Shown one piece after another: positions 8,463-15,969 of a DNA stretch of 64,000 nucleotides. Source of the stretch: Bacillota bacterium (GTDB taxonomy: Bacteria > Bacillota > Sulfobacillia > JABLXB01); assembly GCA_013178305.1 (NCBI GenBank), contig JABLXB010000001.1:750253-814252 (forward strand). The letters are read 5' to 3'. The position numbers were made by a program, and so were the translations under genes. How positions within the stretch are numbered: the stretch's first letter is position 1; each line of letters starts with the position of its first letter. A model generated the notes under the pieces. It made no database searches, was not told the origin of the DNA, and saw nothing but the letters and a program-made list of their open reading frames with translations.

Positions 8463-8492
8463 CGACCCTTGCGACATGCATGGGTCGTTTTT
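8463..8492 (+). terminator. Inverted repeat with T-run after the sigma-54 regulator
   Basis: CGACCC (8463-8468) and GGGTCG (8482-8487) form an inverted repeat around 13 bases, followed by TTTTTC. This reads as a modest intrinsic terminator for the regulator gene. The same symmetry, about 90 bases upstream of the -24 element, could also serve as the upstream activator site bound by the regulator. The sequence alone does not separate the two. Confidence 0.5.
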
Positions 8493-8578
8493 CATTATGA
8501 AAGGCCACCTGCCGGCCGGCGACGGCGACCGACACCTCTGGACTCCATCTTCCCTGCATTGTGCCCCTATTCGGAACC

Positions 8579-8594
8579 TGGCACGTGGTTTGCA
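8579..8594 (+). promoter_or_regulatory. Consensus sigma-54 (-24/-12) promoter
   Basis: TGGCACG, four bases (TGGT) and TTGCA match the sigma-54 consensus TGGCACG-N4-TTGCW at every position. Transcription should start near 8605, about 25 bases before the nitroreductase ATG, which itself has a good ribosome-binding site. The enhancer-binding protein needed to fire it is the gene just upstream. Confidence 0.93.
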
Positions 8595-8629
8595 TGTTGT
8601 TACGGCAAAGGGTTTACGGAGGGAAGAAG

Positions 8630-9322
8630 ATGGAGATACCGGCGCTGGCGAAGACAGCCATGCAAATCATCCTGGACCGCAGGAGCGTCCGCCAGTTCAA
8701 CCCCGATCCAGTGCCTGACGAGTTCCTGAAGCTGATCCTCGAAGCAGGGAGGCAGGCCCCGTCGGGTGAAGACGCCCAGCCCTGGAGGTTTATCGTCGTC
8801 AAGGATAAGGCGCTGATCGAGCGCCTGGGGCACATTTCGGGACGTGGTAGTGGGAGACGCTTCACCGGAGAGTTCCTGACCAAGAAACTCGACGACCGGT
8901 TCAAGTCGCTGGAGGACGCTGCAAAGCGGGAGGCAATATACAAGAAGCTGACCTCAGGGCAGGTTTCATCGTTCGTGGGTAGGGCCCCTGTTGTGATAGC
9001 CGTCTGCGGCAAGAAAGACGTATGGGACATGCCCTACGACACCTCCGCCGCGATGGAGAACATGTTGCTCGCGATAACCGCGCTCGGCCTGGGCGCTTGC
9101 TGGGTGATCGCCCCCTGCATAGACGTCAGGGACGAAACCGAAATGAAATCCCTTCTCAAAGTGCCCGACGAGGTAAAGGTCGTGAGCCTCATACCGCTCG
9201 GGTGGCCCCCCAAGATACCGGGGCCAAGGCCTAGGCTGCCGCTCACCGAGATATGCTTCCTCGACACATACGGCACGCCGCTGCCCGGCGTGGAAGCCCC
9301 CGGAGGTGGTAATGATGCCTGA
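8630..9322 (+). CDS. Nitroreductase-family flavoprotein
   Basis: The 230-residue protein belongs to the FMN-dependent nitroreductase superfamily. The N-terminal RRSVRQFNPDPVPDE FMN-phosphate motif (from about residue 15), GRQAPSGEDAQPWRFIVV, and the C-terminal GLGACWV and PLGWPP segments are characteristic. Members act as FMN-dependent NAD(P)H oxidoreductases on nitro groups, quinones, enoates or halogenated aromatics; the substrate cannot be read from the sequence. The start is ATG 8630 after GGAGGG. It is the first gene behind the sigma-54 promoter, followed by a gene that overlaps its end by eight bases. Context suggests a reductive step on an aromatic or unsaturated acid. Confidence 0.9.
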   Translation: MEIPALAKTAMQIILDRRSVRQFNPDPVPDEFLKLILEAGRQAPSGEDAQPWRFIVVKDKALIERLGHISGRGSGRRFTGEFLTKKLDDRFKSLEDAAKREAIYKKLTSGQVSSFVGRAPVVIAVCGKKDVWDMPYDTSAAMENMLLAITALGLGACWVIAPCIDVRDETEMKSLLKVPDEVKVVSLIPLGWPPKIPGPRPRLPLTEICFLDTYGTPLPGVEAPGGGNDA

Positions 9323-9758
9323 GCAGGCGAACGCAGAGTACCTCACCGAAGTCTTCGCATCCCTCGAGCAGGCTTTCTGGGATGAAAGAGGGCGCGGGGG
9401 GCGCTACAGGACGACCCTCGTTGGGGTCAACCGGTTCAAGGACAGGCTCGCCGTGCCCAAGGGGGATTGGCGCAAGGGATTGGACGAGGCAGGCGCCCTG
9501 CTAAAGGCGGATGGGGTGATATCGGATGCGACCCCGTCCTACGATGGCCAGAACGTAATCAAGTGCAAGGTTACAGGATGCGCGCATGCCGGGGACCATA
9601 CCGCCCTGAAGAGGGAGCCTTTCGTGTGCCCACCCGCGAACATCCTGATGCACGCGGTCTCGCTTGCCTGCGGCGTCTATCCCGAACTCATGCAGGTCAA
9701 GTGTCAGAACAAGGAATGTAACCTGTCCATGGTAGTAACCGGAGTGGAGCTGAGTTAG
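9315..9758 (+). CDS. Small Cys-rich protein, possibly V4R-like
   Basis: This 147-residue protein is of unknown function. The C-terminal 50 residues hold an ordered set of cysteines: CKVTGC, then VCPP, a hydrophobic helix, and VKCQNKEC near the end. That layout resembles the V4R small-molecule-binding domain, whose C-terminal part also ends in a Cys pair with a preceding helix. The resemblance is my reading of the pattern and not a proven match. The gene overlaps the nitroreductase end by eight bases and has GGAGG upstream of ATG 9315, so the two are translationally coupled. It could bind a metal or the pathway substrate, or act as a partner of the nitroreductase. Confidence 0.6.
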   Translation: MPEQANAEYLTEVFASLEQAFWDERGRGGRYRTTLVGVNRFKDRLAVPKGDWRKGLDEAGALLKADGVISDATPSYDGQNVIKCKVTGCAHAGDHTALKREPFVCPPANILMHAVSLACGVYPELMQVKCQNKECNLSMVVTGVELS

Positions 9759-9788
9759 GCGCTTGAAGCGCTGAAAGGGTGCTGCCAG

Positions 9789-10709
9789 GTGAATGCGGGC
9801 AAGATTGCTCAACTCAGGGATGTCGTGTCGAGGGTCGCCGATGGTAGCCACGTGGCGCTCGGGGGTTTTGCGATAGCGAGGAACCCCATCGCAGTAGCTC
9901 ACGAGCTCATACGCCAGGGTAAGAAGCATCTCACCGTCTCCCAGTGCATAGCTGGGATGGACACGGACCTGCTCGTCGGGGCTGGCGCTGTCCGCGAACT
10001 CGTCTACGGCGGGGGCTCGCTCGACCGGTTCGGCCCGGTGCACAACGTAAACAGGGCGATTGCCTCGGAGTCGATCATCGCGAAGGAATACTCGGGACTG
10101 GCCATGGCCATGAGGTTCACGGCCGGGTCCCTCGGCCTGCCTTTCATCCCGATCAGGTCGCTGATGGGGTCCGATCTCCTCGACGGGTTACTGAGGCAAC
10201 GGGACGTGATGGTTCAGGACGATCCTTTTTCCGGCGAGCGCGTCGTCCTGCTGAAACCGCTGGAGCCCGATTTCTGCTTCATCCACGTTCCGCTCGCCGA
10301 CGTCGACGGTAATACCTGGATTAGCGGCCCGCGGTGGGACCAGGAGGCCGCGATGTCGGCCGACCATCTCATCGTCGCCGCGGACAGGATTGCCGCGCAG
10401 GGTTACGCTGAACGCCACTCGGACACCGTGGTGATCCCCGGCTGCCGCGTGGAGGCGGTCGTTCACGTTCCGTTCGGAGCCCACCCGACTGGTGTTCACG
10501 GGTGCTACGACTACGACGCGGAGCACCTCAGATTCTACGAGAGCCAGGCTAAAGACCTCCGCCTGTTCGAGAAGTACGTCTCCGAATTCATTCTCGGCAC
10601 CAGAGAACACTGCGAGTATCTCGAACTCGTCGGTGGGGTGCGGTTGGCGGCGAACCTGGCGGCGGAGCCTCTTTGCGGCTACAGTGCCGCATTCGGCAAA
10701 GGCGGGTGA
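9789..10709 (+). CDS. Family I CoA-transferase, alpha subunit
   Basis: The 306-residue protein is the alpha half of a glutaconate-type CoA-transferase. The N-terminal VADGSHVALGGFAI glycine loop, GPVHNVNRAI region and PDFCFIHVPLADVDGNTWI are typical of the family. It pairs with the beta subunit starting seven bases after its stop. Such enzymes move CoA between acyl-CoA and a free acid; close relatives (IpdAB) instead open a ring in steroid breakdown, so a non-transferase activity is possible. The start is GTG 9789 with a weak ribosome-binding site (AGG). The location between the nitroreductase and an acid transporter suggests activation of an imported acid. Confidence 0.9.
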   Translation: MNAGKIAQLRDVVSRVADGSHVALGGFAIARNPIAVAHELIRQGKKHLTVSQCIAGMDTDLLVGAGAVRELVYGGGSLDRFGPVHNVNRAIASESIIAKEYSGLAMAMRFTAGSLGLPFIPIRSLMGSDLLDGLLRQRDVMVQDDPFSGERVVLLKPLEPDFCFIHVPLADVDGNTWISGPRWDQEAAMSADHLIVAADRIAAQGYAERHSDTVVIPGCRVEAVVHVPFGAHPTGVHGCYDYDAEHLRFYESQAKDLRLFEKYVSEFILGTREHCEYLELVGGVRLAANLAAEPLCGYSAAFGKGG

Positions 10710-10716
10710 GACATCT

Positions 10717-11484
10717 GTGACTGAGTCCTTTAACTCAAAAGAGATGATGGCCGTCGCGGGGGCGAGGGAACTCCGCAATCACGATGTGGTCGTGGTCGGA
10801 CTGGGGCTGCCCCAGGTTTCGTCGGTACTGGCGAAATACACGCATGCCCCCGACCTTCACATGGTGCTCGAAATCGGGGTGATCGATCCCAAGCCTGTTC
10901 ACACCGCCGTTGGGATTGCCGACCCGCGGATCTGGCTGAACGCAACCTATTTCACGAGCTTCATGGGCACCCTCGGCGCGCTGTTGCACAGGGGCCTGGT
11001 TGACGTTGGGTTTCTCGGTGCGTTGGAGGTTGACCAGTACGGCAACATCAACACGAGCTGGGCACCGGAGGCGGGAGGTCGCAGGCATTTCACCGGTAGT
11101 GGCGGAGCCAACGACATCGCATCGCTCGCCAGGCGGACCGTCATAGTGATGCGGCACGAGAAGCGCAAACTCGTCCAAAGGGTGAGGTTCATTACGAGCC
11201 CCGGGTACATATCCGGAGGCGCTTCGAGGCGGGACGCGGGACTGGTTAGCGGCGGTCCGTCCAAGGTCATCACCGACAAGTGCGTTTTCGAGTTCGATAG
11301 ACAATCAGGTGAGGCAGTGCTGGCGTCAGTACACCCGGGGGTTACACTTGAGGAGGTGGCTGCTCAGACATCTTTCCCGTTCCGTGTCCCAGAGTCAATC
11401 AAGGAAACCGAGAAACCAAGTGTCGAGGAACTCCGGCTAATACGCGAATCGATCGACCCGCTCCGAGTCTATACGGGTGATTGA
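10717..11484 (+). CDS. Family I CoA-transferase, beta subunit
   Basis: The 255-residue beta half has VVVVGLGLPQ near the N-terminus and HMVLEIGVIDPKP around residues 48-60. Glu52 lies where glutaconate CoA-transferase has its CoA-ester-forming glutamate (Glu54 in the Acidaminococcus beta subunit), so transferase chemistry is plausible. The segments DQYGNINTSW and HPGVTLEEV are also family features. I place the start at GTG 10717, right after the alpha-subunit stop; the open frame extends upstream but overlaps the alpha gene in another frame. Confidence 0.9.
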   Translation: MTESFNSKEMMAVAGARELRNHDVVVVGLGLPQVSSVLAKYTHAPDLHMVLEIGVIDPKPVHTAVGIADPRIWLNATYFTSFMGTLGALLHRGLVDVGFLGALEVDQYGNINTSWAPEAGGRRHFTGSGGANDIASLARRTVIVMRHEKRKLVQRVRFITSPGYISGGASRRDAGLVSGGPSKVITDKCVFEFDRQSGEAVLASVHPGVTLEEVAAQTSFPFRVPESIKETEKPSVEELRLIRESIDPLRVYTGD

Positions 11485-11508
11485 AGACTGAGCCTGGAGG
11501 TGGATCAA

Positions 11509-12549
11509 GTGAAGCGAACGCAGCGCGGCGCTACATCGGTACGCGCCCTGGTGGTCCTGGTGACAATGGCCCTCGTTTTCTCGGTGTCAGGTTGCGGAAA
11601 GAAGACCGAGGTCAAGTATCCCGAAAGAACGGTCAACGTGATAGTCGGGTGGGCGGCAGGTGGCCCGACTGACCTCGTCGCCAGAGGTCTTGCTCCCTTG
11701 CTGCAGGCCAAGCTGGGCCAGCCATTCGTGGTCACCAACATGGCTGGCGCGGCGGGTTCCGTGGGAGCGGACAACGTCAGCAAACAGTCCCCAGATGGCT
11801 ATACACTGCTGTTCGGCTCGGAGACAATGTCGGTGTGGCAGGTAATGGGAACCGTGCCTCTAAGCTACAAGAACTTCGAGGTCGCGGCCGTAGTCGCGGA
11901 GGCAATACCGGCCCTGATCGTCCCCGCCGACTCTCCGTACAAGGACCTGAAGGAACTGGTTGAAGACGCGAAGAAGCGCCCGGAGGCCATCAAGATGTCG
12001 ACCGCCGGCCCCGGGACGGTGCCGCACGTGTGTGGCCTCATGCTGTCCAAGTACCTGGGGGCAAAGATGTCCTTCATCCCGTTCCAGGGCGGGGCGCCGG
12101 CAGTGACCGCCGTGATCGGCAAACAGGTTGACTTAACGACGGAGATGCTGCAGACGGTCCTCCCCCACCACAAGGCGGGCAAGGCGCGAATACTCGCCAC
12201 GTTCACGAACGAGAGCGTCGCGCAGCTTCAGGATGTACCGGCCCTTGGGGAGATATATCCGGAGATGAAGCCGTACCTGCCGTACGGCCCGTGGTTCGGG
12301 GTGCTGGCGCCGAAGGGCACACCGAAGGAAGTCATCCAGAGGCTTGCGACGGCGATCGATGAGTGCCTTAAGGACCCGAAGTGGAAGACTCATGCCGACA
12401 ACATTTTCGTCCGGACCCTGAATATCACCGATCCGGCCAAGATATCGGCTCACCTGGATAAGTGGACGAGCGACACGGCGTGGCTCCTGTACGACCTCGG
12501 CATCGCGAAGGAGTCGCCTGAGAAGTTCGGTATCCCGAAACCCAAGTAG
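11509..12549 (+). CDS. Tripartite tricarboxylate transporter substrate-binding lipoprotein (TctC/Bug family)
   Basis: The 346-residue protein has an N-terminal signal with a lipobox (FSVSGC), so it should be a membrane-anchored extracellular binding protein. The mature part starts with YPERTVNVIVGWAAGGPTD, the Bug-family hallmark, and keeps the VTNMAGAAGSVG ligand-loop segment. It delivers a carboxylate to TctA/TctB. The start is GTG 11509 after GGAGG. The ligand is not predictable, but an acid with a carboxylate is expected from the fold. It stands first in the transporter group and is separated from TctB/TctA by a ferredoxin gene. Confidence 0.93.
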   Translation: MKRTQRGATSVRALVVLVTMALVFSVSGCGKKTEVKYPERTVNVIVGWAAGGPTDLVARGLAPLLQAKLGQPFVVTNMAGAAGSVGADNVSKQSPDGYTLLFGSETMSVWQVMGTVPLSYKNFEVAAVVAEAIPALIVPADSPYKDLKELVEDAKKRPEAIKMSTAGPGTVPHVCGLMLSKYLGAKMSFIPFQGGAPAVTAVIGKQVDLTTEMLQTVLPHHKAGKARILATFTNESVAQLQDVPALGEIYPEMKPYLPYGPWFGVLAPKGTPKEVIQRLATAIDECLKDPKWKTHADNIFVRTLNITDPAKISAHLDKWTSDTAWLLYDLGIAKESPEKFGIPKPK

Positions 12550-12603
12550 AGTGGTTCTGTCAGCAGAACGTCACGCAGGGTGTAGGTAGACAGGGGTGTA
12601 GGC

Positions 12604-12774
12604 ATGATCAGGGTAGACAAAGCGAAATGCCTGGCGTGCGGGATGTGCGTGCTTTCATGTCCGCAGGAGGCGCCCCAACTCGAGGGCGAGACGGTCGCAA
12701 TAGACGCCGCAAAATGCATTGAGTGCGGGCAGTGTATAGAGAGTTGTCCCCAGGAGGCTCTCAGCGACGAGTGA
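12604..12774 (+). CDS. Small 2[4Fe-4S] ferredoxin
   Basis: The 56-residue protein has two complete cluster motifs: CLACGMCVLSCP near the N-terminus and CIECGQCIESCP near the C-terminus. It is a bacterial-type ferredoxin with two [4Fe-4S] clusters and almost no extra sequence. It lies between the TctC and TctB genes in the same direction, 54 bases from each, so it is co-transcribed. A likely role is to feed electrons to a reductive step of the pathway, possibly the nitroreductase or another oxidoreductase (inference). Confidence 0.93.
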   Translation: MIRVDKAKCLACGMCVLSCPQEAPQLEGETVAIDAAKCIECGQCIESCPQEALSDE

Positions 12775-12830
12775 TCCGGGCATGAGCATGCGCCGACCTT
12801 GGACTCCGTGCCGGGTAGGAGGGGTGGGCA

Positions 12831-13253
12831 ATGCAAGATCGTATTCTGGGCATTACCGTTGCCCTGACCGGGGCCTATGCAGTCTATCACGGGATGGGTT
12901 TCTCCGCGGAGAAGGGTGTGCTTGCCTCAGCAGGAGCCCTGCCAGTCCTGGTAGGCCTGCTCCTGCTGGGGCTCGGCGTCTCAGTGGCGATCAAGACTCG
13001 GGGCAAATCGAGCGGGTTTGAGGGCCACTGGCAGCGGCTGCTGTACTTCGGCCTGTTAACAGCGGCATACATCCTTGGCCTGTCGCACCTGGGATTCATT
13101 ATGGCGACGCCGCCATATCTGCTGGTATTGCTGGCTCTCACCGGCGACAGGCCGAAAAAAGCGCGTATATACGCCGGGTTGGCTCTGGCGGTCATAATGA
13201 CCGCCGGCACCTATGCCCTGTTTGACAAGGTATTCAGGCTACTGCTGCCGTAA
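12831..13253 (+). CDS. Tripartite tricarboxylate transporter small membrane subunit (TctB-like)
   Basis: The 140-residue protein has four hydrophobic segments (about residues 5-22, 33-52, 68-102 as two close helices, 115-135), the usual TctB layout. Sequence is weakly conserved in this family, so the call rests on size, topology and its place right before TctA. The start is ATG after TAGGAGGGG. It forms the small membrane part of the carboxylate symporter with TctA. Confidence 0.85.
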   Translation: MQDRILGITVALTGAYAVYHGMGFSAEKGVLASAGALPVLVGLLLLGLGVSVAIKTRGKSSGFEGHWQRLLYFGLLTAAYILGLSHLGFIMATPPYLLVLLALTGDRPKKARIYAGLALAVIMTAGTYALFDKVFRLLLP

Positions 13254-13295
13254 GGGCGACCGGAGAGGCTGGCTGCCGCCGGGAGGGTGGTATCG

Positions 13296-14807
13296 GTGTT
13301 CTCGTACATCTTAGGACTGCTTCATCCCGCAAATCTTGGCCTTGTGGCCATCGGGACTATGCTGGGTTTGATCATGGGCGCCCTTCCCGGTCTCACGGTC
13401 ACCATGGCCACCGTGCTGATCGTCTCGCTGACATTCGGGTGGGATATGATCCGGGCCCTCGCCATTATCCTTGGCGCATACAGCGGGGCCGTAATGGGAG
13501 GGCTCGTCTCCGCGATAACCCTGAACATCCCGGGAACGGCAGCCGCGGTGGCCACCGTATTCGACGGGTATCCAATGGCAAGACGCGGCGAAGCGGGCCG
13601 TGCTATTGGACTGGGGATGACCCAGAGCTTAATTGGTGGCATTTTCGGGGGCGTCGCCCTGGCGGTCGGCGCCCCGCTGATCAGCAACGTCGCCCTGAAA
13701 CTCGGGGCCCCGGAATACTTCCTTCTCGGGCTCTGGGGACTCACGGTCGTGTCAAGCCTGGGGAGCGGCTCGGTCATAAAGGGGTTAATCAGCGCAGGCC
13801 TCGGCCTATTGGTGGCTTGCGTCGGGATGGACCCCATGTGGGGGACGCCCCGGTTTTGCTTTGATAACGCCTATCTCAAGGGTGGAATCGGTTACATCCC
13901 CGCGCTCATCGGCCTCTTCGGGATGAAGGAAGTCCTCAACAACATGTTCAACGTCGCAGGCCGCGGCACTCAAGTGCGGCAGAACGTGGGATCCGCCCTC
14001 CCGAGGTTCCGGGAGATCCTCTGTCTCCTCCCGATCACAGTGCGGGCCGCCGTGATCGGACTCTTCATCGGTGCCCTTCCCGGCACGGGCGGCGATATCG
14101 CCGCGCTTCTCGCCTATGGAGACGCCAAGCGCTCGGTCAAGAACCCGTCCAGGCCATTTGGGACCGGGGCAATCGAAGGGCTTGCCGCCCCGGAGGCCGC
14201 CAATAACGCCGCCGTCGGCGGGGCTCTCATTCCACTCTTGACGCTTGCCATTCCAGGTGATTCAGTGACTGCAGTGATTCTTGGTTCGTTCCTGCTACAC
14301 GGGCTCCAGCCGGGGCCCCTGATGATGTCGACACAACCTCAGTACTTCTGGACTGTTGTCACGTTCTACCTCATGTCGCAGGTATTCATGTTCTCGCTAG
14401 GCCTTGCGAGTTGCCGCTGGCTCATACGCCTGTTGTCTATCCCGAAGGACATCTTGATGCCCGCTGTTACGGTCTTGTGCGTGGTTGGCTCGTACGCTAT
14501 CCAGTCGAATATCACGGACGTCTGGGTGACGTTCGCGTTTGGGGTCCTTGGTTTCACGTTTGAACGCCTGGGGGTCCCTGTGGGCCCCATGGTCCTCGGG
14601 ATCATCCTCGGGCCCCTGGTGGACACGGAGTTCAGGAAAGCGTACCTGCTCTCGGACGGCAAGATCCTCGGCTTCATCGCGGCTCGGCCCGCCAGCATGG
14701 TGCTGGCCGCGCTCATAGTGCTGACGCTGGCCACCCAGTCAACACTGCCCAGGAAGCTCTGGGACTCGTTCGTGGCTTTGTTCCGACGGAACGCCAGCGC
14801 TGCTTAG
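13296..14807 (+). CDS. Tripartite tricarboxylate transporter large permease (TctA)
   Basis: This 503-residue integral membrane protein has about 11-12 helices. The family signatures GALPGLTVTMATVLIVSLTF near the N-terminus, GAYSGAVMGG, LNIPGTAAAVATVFDGYPMA and the repeated-half motif GALPGTGGDIAALLAYGDAKR are present, as is PEAANNAAVGGALIPLLTLAIPG. It is the channel-forming subunit that drives uptake with the ion gradient. I use GTG 13296, nine bases after GGGAGG; the GTG at 13287 would overlap the ribosome-binding site. It is the last gene of the sigma-54 operon and ends one base from the converging alcohol dehydrogenase gene. Confidence 0.95.
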   Translation: MFSYILGLLHPANLGLVAIGTMLGLIMGALPGLTVTMATVLIVSLTFGWDMIRALAIILGAYSGAVMGGLVSAITLNIPGTAAAVATVFDGYPMARRGEAGRAIGLGMTQSLIGGIFGGVALAVGAPLISNVALKLGAPEYFLLGLWGLTVVSSLGSGSVIKGLISAGLGLLVACVGMDPMWGTPRFCFDNAYLKGGIGYIPALIGLFGMKEVLNNMFNVAGRGTQVRQNVGSALPRFREILCLLPITVRAAVIGLFIGALPGTGGDIAALLAYGDAKRSVKNPSRPFGTGAIEGLAAPEAANNAAVGGALIPLLTLAIPGDSVTAVILGSFLLHGLQPGPLMMSTQPQYFWTVVTFYLMSQVFMFSLGLASCRWLIRLLSIPKDILMPAVTVLCVVGSYAIQSNITDVWVTFAFGVLGFTFERLGVPVGPMVLGIILGPLVDTEFRKAYLLSDGKILGFIAARPASMVLAALIVLTLATQSTLPRKLWDSFVALFRRNASAA

Positions 14808-14808
14808 G

Positions 14809-15783
14809 CTATAGGAGAACGACCGGCTTGATGGCTGTCTTATCGTCCATCAAGCGTAGGCCTCTCTCAATCTCGTCGAATTTCAGTTCGCAGCTGGCAA
14901 CCGGTTTCGCCTGAAGCTTCCGCTTGCCGATGAGCTCAATCGTTCGGGGGAACTCGTCCGCACAGGCCATGACCCCCTTGATGTTGATCTCTTGCCGTAC
15001 CACTGTAGTTGGGTCTACCGTGACGGGCCTTCCCCCGAACCCGATGAGGACGGCCGTGCCCCCTGGTTTCACCAGGCTTAACGCGGCCAGAAATGTCGCC
15101 GGCATTCCCGCCGCGTCTATTATCCTGTCGAACGTTCGTTCTCTAAGGTCGTGCCCGTCGGATATGTGATCGGCCCCGAGTTCCACGGCCAGATCGAGCC
15201 TCTTCGTCGCGATGTCTGAAACGGTGACTTCCCCTCCCGCGAGTCTCGCGCATTGCATGGCGAGAAGACCGATCGGGCCCGCGCCCAGGACGAGTACGGA
15301 ATCGCCGAGCCTGATGCCGAGATTGTTGACGGCGTGCACCGCGACGCTTGCCGGCTCCACCAGCGCGCCCTCCAGGTAGCTCATGGAGTCTGGTATCTTC
15401 CACGCGTACGGTTCGGCCACTTTGACGTATTCGGCGAAGCACCCGGGCAGGGTGAGCCCGAGTGTTTCTTTGGACGGGCAGAGGTTGGAGGTGCCTCTCC
15501 GGCAGATCTCGCATACCCCACACCTGAAGTTGGGTTCGATGGCAACGCGGTCGCCCACTTTCAGCTTCTTCACCGCAGGCCCAACCTTGACCACCTTACC
15601 GGAGGCTTCGTGCCCAAGGACATGTGGAAACCCTACTGCCCTTTGTCCCTTGAAAACGGTCAGGTCGGAGCCGCAAAGCCCCACCGCGTGAATCTCGATG
15701 AGGACTCCATCTGCCGAGACTTTGGGGATGGGCAAGTCCTGTATCTGGATGACTTCTGGCTCAATCATGACGGCTGCTTTCAT
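14809..15783 (-). CDS. Zinc-containing alcohol dehydrogenase family protein (MDR)
   Basis: The 324-residue medium-chain dehydrogenase oxidises an alcohol, polyol or threonine-like substrate with NAD(P). Catalytic zinc ligands are seen in VGLCGSD and in HVLGHEASG. The structural-zinc cysteines lie in FRCGVCEICRRGTSNLC. VLGAGPIGLLAMQCARLAG is the nucleotide-binding loop. I start at ATG 15783 after CAGGGGG; the frame is open upstream but not conserved. The gene is on the opposite strand from the sigma-54 operon and ends one base away from tctA, so it is not part of that transcript, though it may serve the same pathway. Confidence 0.92.
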   Translation of the reverse strand: MKAAVMIEPEVIQIQDLPIPKVSADGVLIEIHAVGLCGSDLTVFKGQRAVGFPHVLGHEASGKVVKVGPAVKKLKVGDRVAIEPNFRCGVCEICRRGTSNLCPSKETLGLTLPGCFAEYVKVAEPYAWKIPDSMSYLEGALVEPASVAVHAVNNLGIRLGDSVLVLGAGPIGLLAMQCARLAGGEVTVSDIATKRLDLAVELGADHISDGHDLRERTFDRIIDAAGMPATFLAALSLVKPGGTAVLIGFGGRPVTVDPTTVVRQEINIKGVMACADEFPRTIELIGKRKLQAKPVASCELKFDEIERGLRLMDDKTAIKPVVLL

Positions 15784-15894
15784 CGCGGGCCCCCTGAGCG
15801 GGAACAGTATAGCGCAAGCGACGCGCCAAGGAGTTGTTCGCGATCTCCTGGTATTCTCCCTGCTTCCGTGAACGCCCTGGGCCGCCTGCAAACA

Positions 15895-15932
15895 CCGGCA
15901 ACCCCCGCACTGTCAGATGCGGGGGTTGCCGG
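15895..15932 (-). terminator. Strong hairpin after spoIIQ
   Basis: CCGGCAACCCCCGCA and its exact reverse complement enclose eight bases, giving a perfect 15-bp stem. It lies 38 bases past the stop of spoIIQ. The following T content on the minus strand is low (TGTTTGC), but the stem is strong and marks the border between the sporulation backbone and the accessory insert. Confidence 0.75.
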
Positions 15933-15969
15933 TCACTGCTAAGCCGTCAAGCGCTGGATCGCCCGGAGT

